This document shows, piece after piece, positions 17,483 to 25,400 of a stretch of DNA of 33,116 nt. A program made the position numbers and the translations under genes. How positions within the stretch are numbered: the stretch's first letter is position 1; the number at the start of each line of letters is the position of its first letter. Below the pieces are notes generated by a model. That model was given only the letters and a program-made list of their open reading frames with translations. It was not told the DNA's origin and made no database searches. The stretch is taken from positions 1 to 33,116 of the forward strand of contig JAEOSY010000262.1 of assembly GCA_016840125.1 (NCBI GenBank), given 5' to 3'. Origin of the DNA: Candidatus Helarchaeota archaeon (GTDB lineage Archaea > Asgardarchaeota > Lokiarchaeia > Helarchaeales > HEL-GB-A).

Positions 17483-17719
17483 ATGGATGAAAAAATATTG
17501 GATGTTTTAAAAGATTTAACGTACATTAACGCAGTCATTGCTACAGAATTAATTCGAATCACTGAGAATACTGCAGTGATGGCAAATAAACCCGCGGAAA
17601 AAGTTGCTAAATGCGCTATTGAGCATGGTAAAATAAGTGAAAAAGTTATTCAATTGGCAGAGAAATATTCTAACCCCTCTCTCTTACAACCCCTTAAGGA
17701 CCATGTATTAAAACATTAG
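17483..17719 (+). CDS. Small helical protein, unknown
   Basis: A 78-residue acidic-to-neutral protein that appears all helical (LKDLTYINAVIATELIRITE, then KPAEKVAKCAIEHGK and KISEKVIQLAEKYS), compatible with a small helical bundle. One Cys is present, and there is no membrane segment. I use the ATG at 17483 rather than the GTG at 17471. A TATA-like ATATTTTATAC lies at about 17450-17460, roughly 28 bases before the ATG, suggesting its own transcript after pyrK. I recognise no family. Confidence 0.6.
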   Translation: MDEKILDVLKDLTYINAVIATELIRITENTAVMANKPAEKVAKCAIEHGKISEKVIQLAEKYSNPSLLQPLKDHVLKH

Positions 17720-17758
17720 TTAAACTAATAAATTGATTATTCATTTAGTTTGATACCG

Positions 17759-18823
17759 ATGTTAGAACTTAGCGTGCCCGCTCGCGTCTGCCTTTTCGGT
17801 GAGGATATCGACTACATGGGTTTACATGTAATAACAGCAGGAATAAATCTCCGGATGCATATTCGGGGTGATTTTTCGAAGGATGATATGATTTCTATTT
17901 ATTACAAAGACCTAGATGAACACGATAAGTTCTCCATTGAGAAAGTTGCATCATATCGTAAGAAACGTGATTATGTTCGAGCAGGTTTTAATGTCTTAAA
18001 CCGGAAGGGTTACCAAATTTCTCAAGGTGTCACTGCTACCATTTGGAGTGATATTCCCATTGGGCGAGGATTGGCTAGCTCATCAGTTCTAACCATTATT
18101 TGGATTGCTTTTCTTAATGAATTATTTGGCTTCAAATTGACGAAAGCGGAAGTTGCAGAACTCGCTTACCAGTCCGAGGTGGTTGAAAATAATGAGTCAG
18201 GGGGAAACATGGACCACTATGCATGTGCTTTAGGATCTGGTATGCATATGGATTGCTCTACCAATGAAATAACTCCCATCAATTTAGATCATATAGCCGA
18301 ATCTATTGTGATTGGGGACACTTTAATCATTAAGAAAGAACTCGTGCACACGGAACGAAAACGCAACATCATAGCGGGAATGGAATATTTCTCCAAGTTC
18401 ATCCCCTTTGATATTAAAACTACGAAATGTGAAGAAATTGAATCTTATTTTTCTCAAATTCCAGCGGAACCTCTCAATCATGCACGGGCAATTCTCCGGC
18501 TTCGGGATATAACAGAGGAAGCCGAAAAGGAATTGAATAATGGTGTAGCAAACCATCAAAAGCTTGGGCAACTAATAGATGCCTTTCATCGAGAATTGGT
18601 TGGTGGATTTCATAATAGCACGGAGATGACCGAAAAAGTCATTGAAGTGGCTAAAAATGCGGGGGCTTTAGGTGGAAAAATCATTGGTTCTGGCTTTGGT
18701 GGTTGTGTTCTGCTGTATTGTCCTGGTAAACAAAAAGAAGTCTCCCAAGCCGTACAAGACTGCGGCGGGAAGCCCTATATCGTTCAAATTGATGAAGGCA
18801 TCCGCGTGGAATTTAAAGAATAA
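17759..18823 (+). CDS. GHMP-family sugar kinase, galactokinase-like
   Basis: This 354-residue small-molecule kinase has the three GHMP motifs. The N-terminal substrate loop reads FGEDIDYMG (13-21), where galactokinases have GEHTDYNGG. The ATP loop is IPIGRGLASSSVL (99-111). A GGNMDHYACALG segment (148-159) carries the likely catalytic Asp at 152, and the C-terminal motif is GGKIIGSGFGGCVLLY. The likely reaction is ATP-dependent phosphorylation of a sugar at C1. The His-to-Asp change and loss of the following Gly in the sugar loop make galactose itself uncertain. I use the ATG at 17759; the TTG at 17750 is possible. A TATA-like stretch at about 17724-17735 fits a near-leaderless mRNA. Confidence 0.85.
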   Translation: MLELSVPARVCLFGEDIDYMGLHVITAGINLRMHIRGDFSKDDMISIYYKDLDEHDKFSIEKVASYRKKRDYVRAGFNVLNRKGYQISQGVTATIWSDIPIGRGLASSSVLTIIWIAFLNELFGFKLTKAEVAELAYQSEVVENNESGGNMDHYACALGSGMHMDCSTNEITPINLDHIAESIVIGDTLIIKKELVHTERKRNIIAGMEYFSKFIPFDIKTTKCEEIESYFSQIPAEPLNHARAILRLRDITEEAEKELNNGVANHQKLGQLIDAFHRELVGGFHNSTEMTEKVIEVAKNAGALGGKIIGSGFGGCVLLYCPGKQKEVSQAVQDCGGKPYIVQIDEGIRVEFKE

Positions 18824-18875
18824 CCTTTTTATATTCTCCAAAATTTAAACCAATAAAGAAAGTCCGGGATCAAAG

Positions 18876-19064
18876 ATGAGTGTTGAGAAACGTCGACGGC
18901 TGAAAAAGAAAGCTAAAGCTGCGAAAGCAAAAAACGCAAAGAAACGTAAAAAACAGCGCGCTAATCCCAAGAAAGATCTAACTCCTGAAGAAATCGAAGC
19001 TAAAAAACGCGCCCAACGCCTCGGTATGTTCGATAAAAAGAAGAAATCCTATAAACATATATAA
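18876..19064 (+). CDS. Tiny Lys/Arg-rich protein
   Basis: Only 62 residues, almost half of them Lys or Arg. The first 32 residues are a continuous basic stretch (KRRRLKKKAKAAKAKNAKKR). After DLTPEEIEA comes KKRAQRLGMFDKK, which recalls the KRAERFG-type motif repeated in eukaryotic SARNP/Tho1. The resemblance is short and could be chance. Such composition fits nucleic-acid binding, for example of RNA or ribosomes. GGGAT lies about 7 bases before the ATG. It stands between the sugar kinase and a longin-like gene with AT-rich spacers on both sides, so it is probably a separate small gene. Confidence 0.65.
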   Translation: MSVEKRRRLKKKAKAAKAKNAKKRKKQRANPKKDLTPEEIEAKKRAQRLGMFDKKKKSYKHI

Positions 19065-19169
19065 TCTTCCAACGACCTGACGGAAAGTAAATATATCGTT
19101 GATTAAATAAACAATAAATAATTCTTAATTTTGAATCTGCCAAAGAATAAACAATTAGGAAAGCTGTAA

Positions 19170-19994
19170 ATGTTTCGAGACATCTGGATAATTGAAAAGT
19201 TGGGGGGACGTTGCCTCTTTCATCGAAGCTATGGTACATTGAAACTCGACCCCGATTTACTTTCCAGCTTCCTAACTGGGCTAAATGCATTCAGCGAGGC
19301 AGAGTTGGGCGACACGGGTATTGAAAGTATCGAAATGGGCAATATGAAATGGGTCTACATAAATTGGGAAGGAAAAGTCCTTGTTGTAGCGGCTGCTGAT
19401 AAGCAGGCCGACACCGCTAGCTTAAATCATCAGCTGCATACTATTAACACTTTATTTTTAGGTACATATGAGATCGATCAAGACCCTGATTATTTTCGAA
19501 AATGGGGCGGCAATGTGACAGCTTTTGAAAAGTTTACCCCGAAATTAGATGAATTAATCCAGTCCTGGGTAGCAGTATCAAAAGTCACAGATATAGCGCA
19601 ATTTATGAACCTCTTAGAGGTTTATCAACAGATTTTCCATGCGTTTGCTAAAGTCTTGCCAGCAATTAAGCCTGAAGGAAGAGAAAAATTAGCAACAAGA
19701 ATGAATGCATTAGTACCTAAACTACCCCTAATTTTCCAAAATGTTTCTTATGGGAAAATAGGCTGGGACATCCTTTCAGTTCTTATAACTTCGAGTCAGT
19801 GCACCGAAGAAATGCTTCGTGATGGTCTTCGGTTTATTTTGGAGTCTTTCATTAAAGAAATGAAAGTGATATTCAAAGAGGAATTATTCTTTGAGATTGC
19901 AAAAAAATTGGTCTATCCGAAATTATTGGCAGATTGGATACGCATTCGCGAATTAGAAATTGACCAAGAATTAATTAAAATATTCCTATCTTAA
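19170..19994 (+). CDS. Longin-like domain protein
   Basis: A 274-residue cytosolic protein. Residues 1-100 look like a longin (profilin-like) domain: a first strand FRDIWIIEKLGGRCLFHRSY, then LLSSFLTGLNAFSEAELG, IESIEMGNMKWVYINWEG and KVLVVAAAD, the usual strand-helix-strand order. The remaining 170 residues are mostly helical without a known signature. In eukaryotes longin and related folds occur in SNAREs, adaptor subunits and small-GTPase regulators; Asgard genomes carry many. AGGAAAG lies 7 bases before the ATG. Its stop overlaps that of the convergent longin-like gene by 4 bases. A role with small GTPases or membranes is inferred from the family only. Confidence 0.75.
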   Translation: MFRDIWIIEKLGGRCLFHRSYGTLKLDPDLLSSFLTGLNAFSEAELGDTGIESIEMGNMKWVYINWEGKVLVVAAADKQADTASLNHQLHTINTLFLGTYEIDQDPDYFRKWGGNVTAFEKFTPKLDELIQSWVAVSKVTDIAQFMNLLEVYQQIFHAFAKVLPAIKPEGREKLATRMNALVPKLPLIFQNVSYGKIGWDILSVLITSSQCTEEMLRDGLRFILESFIKEMKVIFKEELFFEIAKKLVYPKLLADWIRIRELEIDQELIKIFLS

Positions 19995-20827
19995 AGCAGG
20001 ATGGCATTAAATTTCTCAAATAATGATTCAACAATTGGACCTATAGAGCAATTCACGTCGGTTAACATATAATAATAATATGGAACCCCACCTTGACCTG
20101 CTAGTCCATCTCCAAGGATGTCGGAGATCTGTACCTTCACTCCTGGATTTGCCATGACGACGAGTTTGGGTTCTAAACCCGGAAGCGAGACGTAATTGTG
20201 CAGAATTTCTCTATCCTCGAGCCCATGGCCACGACTTCCTATGTTATTCAAATAAATTTCGACCTCATCTCGACCTATACCATACGAATAGAGTATGGAA
20301 TTGTCGAATGATGTGATGAAAATACCCGCGACATCCTCAGGGTATTCTTTATGAATGATAGATTCACATGCTGAATCCAACGGCTCCTTCTTCTCATTAA
20401 TTAGATTCCCTGCAATAGTATCCTGTAAAATATCATTAATAAACTGGAGCTCTTGGTCTGAGAGTTGCGGAACTTTACCAATCTTAATCATCTCTTCATA
20501 TTGAGCTAAGGTTCCATAGAGCCAATCGATTTTATATTTCACCATTTCATGGAATTGGTAGGGATCAGCGAATATTAGAATCATATAAGCGCCGATAAAG
20601 GAATAGACCGCATCTATCCCGAAAAGGTCATCCGTATAGCCAGTTGGGTGCAGACGAATGAAAGAGATTTTCTGTTTAAAATTATTAGCAAAGCTGGAAA
20701 CTGCTGCAAGAAACCCGCTGATTAAAATGGGACTTCCTTCTTGAAATCCGCTGAGTTTTTCAGACCACGTTTCCATAATCAAGGGGATTCCAGTGCTGCT
20801 TTGAATCGCAATTCCGAGTATTGCCAT
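19991..20827 (-). CDS. Second longin-like domain protein
   Basis: This 278-residue protein opens with a longin-like pattern (LGIAIQSSTGIPLIMETW, LISGFLAAVSSFANNF, ISFIRLHPTGY, then YMILIFADPYQFHE). From about 160 there is a further alpha/beta region (DVAGIFITSFDNSILYSYG) that may be a second profilin-like domain, ending in PKLVVMANPGVKVQI. There is no signal peptide or membrane helix. A TATA box at 20853-20863 places initiation within a few bases of the ATG. It faces the other longin-like gene, stop to stop. Such double-domain proteins recall Mon1/Ccz1 or Roadblock regulators in outline only; I cannot name an orthologue. Confidence 0.65.
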   Translation of the reverse strand: MAILGIAIQSSTGIPLIMETWSEKLSGFQEGSPILISGFLAAVSSFANNFKQKISFIRLHPTGYTDDLFGIDAVYSFIGAYMILIFADPYQFHEMVKYKIDWLYGTLAQYEEMIKIGKVPQLSDQELQFINDILQDTIAGNLINEKKEPLDSACESIIHKEYPEDVAGIFITSFDNSILYSYGIGRDEVEIYLNNIGSRGHGLEDREILHNYVSLPGLEPKLVVMANPGVKVQISDILGDGLAGQGGVPYYYYMLTDVNCSIGPIVESLFEKFNAILL

Positions 20828-20852
20828 AAATTATCGTTCCATATTATATGTT

Positions 20853-20863
20853 CAATATATAAA
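20853..20863 (-). promoter_or_regulatory. TATA box of the second longin-like gene
   Basis: On the minus strand this reads TTTATATATTG, centred about 31 bases before the ATG at 20827, so the transcript should be nearly leaderless. Confidence 0.55.
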
Positions 20864-21080
20864 CAATTTACATATCTAATAATTTGCTATTAAACCATTC
20901 TCTAATCTTTCAACAAAATCACTAAGCATCTTCAGATGTAATAAGTATATTCTTTCGTGTCGCTCAATCGATCCACTTGAATAACTGAATCTGGAGATCT
21001 ATTCCAAGAAATATTTAATTTAATTAACCTTCAAGGAATCCAAATTCAATAGCTTACTTATCTATGACGAACCTAAGTCA

Positions 21081-21091
21081 CTATATAAAAG
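21081..21091 (+). promoter_or_regulatory. TATA box upstream of the COG1340 gene
   Basis: CTATATAAAAG is a canonical archaeal TATA box. Initiation near 21110 would give a leader of about 155 bases that contains the hairpin at 21162-21181. If the weaker box near 21214 is used instead, the leader is about 25 bases. Confidence 0.5.
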
Positions 21092-21161
21092 TTTAAATCA
21101 TCATAATAAAACGAAAATTTGAATTTTCTTAGATTTGTAATATCTCAAACATCCAAATTCT

Positions 21162-21181
21162 CCTTGAGCTGGGCTCAAAGG
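21162..21181 (+). promoter_or_regulatory. Hairpin in the likely 5' leader of the COG1340 gene
   Basis: TTGAGC-TGG-GCTCAA forms a perfect six-pair stem with a three-base loop, extended by two C-G pairs around one bulged A. It stands out in AT-rich sequence. No T tract follows, so it is not a simple terminator. Confidence 0.4.
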
Positions 21182-21264
21182 CAATGATAAAGAAAATAAT
21201 TAGACTCTTGTAACATTTAAATTTGAAAAACTTCATTTACAAGATAACTAGCGGTGCGTGGATC

Positions 21265-22299
21265 ATGTCCGAAGAAACGGAAAAACCAGCGGATAGCGAA
21301 GTCGAAGCGATAGAAAATGATCGTGAAGCATTATATGCACAACATGATAAATGGAAAGCGGCTCTCCGATTCAATAATAACATGCAAGCGAATTATACCG
21401 ACGAAATAACGAAGTGGCGCACCCTTCGCGACCAATTAAAAGAGGAAATTAAGGCAATTCGCGATGAAGCCCTTGCGGAGAAAGCCCTCCGTGATGAAAT
21501 AAATGCAGAAGTTGCTCTGTTAAAGGAAGATCGGTCTGCTGCCAATACTCAAATTAAGGACATGAAGCAGAAACGGAATGAGGCTTGGGAAAATGTAAAG
21601 GCTATCCGGGCTCAGCTGAGAGAACTGATTAATGCTCAGCGAGAGGCACGACATCAATTAAAACCTGTCTACCCGATGATGAGACGGATCGAAGAAATCG
21701 ACTGGAAAATTATGACAACAACAATGCCATTCAAGCAAGAAGAAGACTTGATGGATGAACTTGAAAAGATTTTAAGTGAAGTTTCCAAGCGACGGCAGGA
21801 AATCAACTATGATTTCGCAACCCTGAATTTTGAAGAAGCAAAACAACAAATTGATGAGTTTCGTGCAGCTGCACAACAATACCATGAATTAATGATCGAA
21901 TCGGTTGAGGGGGGCGAAAAAATTCACGAACGAATTCTGAGTTTGGTGAAGAAAAGCGAGCCCCATCATCAAAAAATGATTGAACTATTTGCTCAAATTG
22001 ACGAAATCCAGAAAGAAGAAGAGGCAGCTCATAATAAGATGATGGAGAATGTGAAAGAGCTGGAAATGCTCAGAACTGGACTGGATGAAATTTTCAAAGA
22101 ACTCCGTGCCATTGAGAAAAAGTTAGCGTATTTTAGAGCCCAAAAAGCGATGGCAAAAGCAAAAATCCAAGAGGCGAAAGCAAAAGAAATCCTTGATAAA
22201 AAGACGGAAGAAGCTCTGGCTAAATACAAAGCTGGAAAGAAACTTGATATGCAGGAATTCACGCTCTTGATGAAAAAGGGATTGTTAGAGGATAAATGA
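21265..22299 (+). CDS. COG1340-type archaeal coiled-coil protein
   Basis: A 344-residue protein that is almost wholly charged coiled coil, rich in Glu, Lys, Ala and Arg, with short breaks such as PVYPMMRRIEEIDW near the middle. The end, KYKAGKKLDMQEFTLLMKKGLL, matches the conserved C-terminus of the uncharacterised archaeal family COG1340 as I recall it. There is no signal peptide or membrane helix, so it is cytosolic. The ATG at 21265 follows GGTG and is preferred to the TTG at 21223. Function is unknown in the family. It lies 102 bases before the four-gene surface/AAA+ cluster on the same strand and may be related to it. Confidence 0.82.
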   Translation: MSEETEKPADSEVEAIENDREALYAQHDKWKAALRFNNNMQANYTDEITKWRTLRDQLKEEIKAIRDEALAEKALRDEINAEVALLKEDRSAANTQIKDMKQKRNEAWENVKAIRAQLRELINAQREARHQLKPVYPMMRRIEEIDWKIMTTTMPFKQEEDLMDELEKILSEVSKRRQEINYDFATLNFEEAKQQIDEFRAAAQQYHELMIESVEGGEKIHERILSLVKKSEPHHQKMIELFAQIDEIQKEEEAAHNKMMENVKELEMLRTGLDEIFKELRAIEKKLAYFRAQKAMAKAKIQEAKAKEILDKKTEEALAKYKAGKKLDMQEFTLLMKKGLLEDK

Positions 22300-22401
22300 T
22301 TGCTTAACAAATGTCTTGTATTTCTCCAAATGGTTTAGCCAAAATCTTTTTATGCTTCGTTCTCGATATGCTATCCTACATCCATCAATTAACTGAAGGA
22401 A

Positions 22402-25400
22402 GTGCAGCTGACGAAGCGAATCAAATTATTTGTGGTTATTCTTTTTATTATTTGTATTTCCACAAATACTTATCATTCTCAAAACCAAAGCATATTTACC
22501 AGATCAAATTCCTTTGAAAGCTTGGCAGGGGATGATTATCTTCTTTTTGTTGATGGAAACGCGGATTTAGCTCTTTATTCGAGTGGAGGAAATGGATCCA
22601 TCACCAATCCCTATATTATCTTTGAGAACGTAACCATTGATGGAAGTGGGATGTTTAGTCATGGTATCCGGATTCAACATACAACTGCGCACTTCATCAT
22701 TCGAAATTGTATAGTCCGGAATATGGACATAGCATACCATGGCATTACTCTCGATAATGTGACAAATGGCGTAATTACTAACTGCACCGTCAATAACAAT
22801 CAATATGGAATATTTTTACTGGAGACTAACTTTACAGATATTATAAATAACACCCTAATAGATAATAGTTGGAGTGCAATTTACATATGGGGGTCCAATA
22901 ATAACACCATAAGTGATAATCGTCTCGATAGTGATTATTTCGATGGCATCACCCTTTATGGGTCTAATAACAACTCAATAATCCAAAATTCAGATGATGA
23001 TATTAGAATTTCCGCATCACATTTTAACTCATTCATTAATAATAGTATAGTTCTTAATGGGAACGGAATAGCAATCAATATAATTGATTCAAATAACAAT
23101 ACTCTAATAAACAATACATGTAATGACGCCTGGAGAGGAATTTGGTTAGAGAACTCCAATAACAATACCCTAATTCTTAACACCGCCTATAATAACTCTC
23201 AGTATGGACTTTATTTAGAAAATTCGAATAATAATCAACTTCTAAATAACACCATTCAGGAGAGTGGTGATCAGGGTGTTTATTTTTTATCTTCAGCGGA
23301 TAATACCCTTTCATTTAACTATATTGTAAACAATGATTTGTACGGTTATTATTTAGAATTTTCTGATTTTAATTTAATCGCATCAAACATTGTTATTCAT
23401 AATCTTGGAGGAGATTATTATATATGGGGTTGTACGGGCAATATATTCCAAAATAATATTTACTCGGACTTCATTCCGGTATGGAGCAATCCAATTATTT
23501 TTCCAGCTGCTTCAAACATATATTCACCCAGTTTAACTATTAATTTTAATATCACATGGCAAGATGATTTTGGCATTGATACGATTATTTTGGGGTTTAA
23601 CGGCACTGCCAACACAGTTACCACCCATACTGGGAATGAATATTACTATTCTTTAACTGATTTGCCCGTGGGAAATTACCAATATGCGTGGTATGCCAAC
23701 GATACTTGGGACCAGTGGAACTCATCCAATATCTACTGGTGTAACATTACTCGGGCCTCACCTACGCTCCAGTTACTTTTGAATGGTACTGATGGGAATT
23801 ACACTGCTCCTGCGGGAAGTGGCATTAATATCACCGCAATCTTGGATGTACCGCGCCCCCTCTTAATCTATAATGATTCCAGTTTATTAACAACCCAATC
23901 GATCTCCGAGTGGGTCTTCTCAAGCGTGGGGGTTTTCCGCATCCGAGCGATTGCGGCGGGAGATGTGAACTATACGGGCGAAATAGTTGATCATTATCTA
24001 AACGTGACCGATGAAACGCCGCCTCAGCTGATTAATACCTCCACGAATCCCGTATCCCCAGCTGTGTATGGTCCGGGGGCTACCTATCAATTCTATGCGA
24101 TATGGACTGACCTAAGCGGGATTGAAACTGTGATATTAGAATTTGACAATCAGAACTATACAGTTACATCACACATCGGGAACCTCTATTTTTATGGAAT
24201 TCAAGATTTAGCTGTCGGGAATTACCAATACACTTGGTTCGCGAAAGATACCTGGGGCAATTGGAACAAAAGTGCCGTATTTTGGTACAATATTACACCT
24301 GCCTTACCCAATCTCCGCCTCTTCTTGAATGGAACCGAGGGTGATTATACCGCACCTGAGGGTAGCATCATCAATATTACCGTATCAACTGATGCTCCGA
24401 CCTCTTTCAGTATCTATAATAATTCAGCTTTCTTAACAAACTCTCAGAAGTCGTATTGGAATTTTTCAAATATAGGGGTGTTTCAAATCCAGGTCAATTC
24501 CACCTCAAATCAGAATTATACAGCATACTCCTTCCAATATTCCTTAAATATGACTGATAAAAACTTACCTCAAGTTAGTAATGTTGTCACCTCTCCCACA
24601 TCTCCCGTGGTATATAGTCCAGGGGCGAGCTATCAGTTCAACGCCACTTGGACTGATGCGAGTGGAATTGGTGCTGTTTATTTAAGATTTAACTTCACGA
24701 GCTACCTCGTTTCAACCAATCAGAGCGATGAATATTATTATACACTTCAGGATTTACCGGCTGGAAATTACCTGTACAAATGGATAGCGAGTGATACGCT
24801 GGGCAACTGGAGCCTAAGCAACTGGTACTGGTTTATTATTACCCCCGCAACATCCAATATTCGCCTCTTCCTGAATGGTACTGAAGGCAATTATATGACC
24901 GATGCTGGAAACATTATTAATATCACCACTACCTTAGATACTCCGCTTTCCTTTTTGATCTATAATAATTCAGATTTCCTAACTAACCAATCCACTTCGG
25001 AATGGAATTTCACCAGTGTTGGTGTATTCCGAATACGAGCCTTGGCTCTTGGGAATGAAAATTACACGGGTGATTTAATTGACTACTACCTAAATATAAC
25101 TGATGCATATTTACCCCAGGTCAGTAATATCCTCACGTCTCCATTCTCCCCCGTTATATATAGTTCAGGGGCAAATTATCAATTCAACGCGACATGGACT
25201 GACGAAAGCGGGATAGATACTGTATTCTTACGCTTTAATTTAACGAATTATCAAGTAAATACTAAGGTTGGGGATGAATACTTCTATTCTCTATCGGATT
25301 TGCCAGTTGGCAACTATCAATTTCGTTGGTGGGCGAATGATTCATGGAATAATGGGCGCTTCAGTAATTGGTATTGGTTTAATATCACCCGCGCTTATCC

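Larger units (their letters stand above)
20864..21264. other. Divergent intergenic region before the COG1340 gene
   Basis: About 400 AT-rich bases lie between two divergent genes. They hold a TATA box at 21081-21091, a second TATA-like CATTTAAATT at about 21214-21223, and a compact hairpin at 21162-21181. A minus-strand frame without a good start runs over about 20876-21010 and ends in LKMLSDFVERLENGL. I see no tRNA or repeat array. Confidence 0.5.

Noticed and set aside
20876..21010. Minus-strand open frame of about 45 codons in the spacer before the COG1340 gene
   Set aside because: The only ATG leaves 17 codons, there is no ribosome binding site, and the longin promoter lies just beyond; it may be a relic but cannot be supported as a gene.
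22311..22517. 68-codon plus-strand frame before the giant surface gene
   Set aside because: It overlaps the signal peptide of that gene in another frame and has no ribosome binding site or family likeness.
22800..23400. Repeated AATAATAACA-type strings, checked as a possible CRISPR or DNA satellite
   Set aside because: They are codons for the Asn-rich rungs of the beta-helix; spacing is irregular and there are no spacers.
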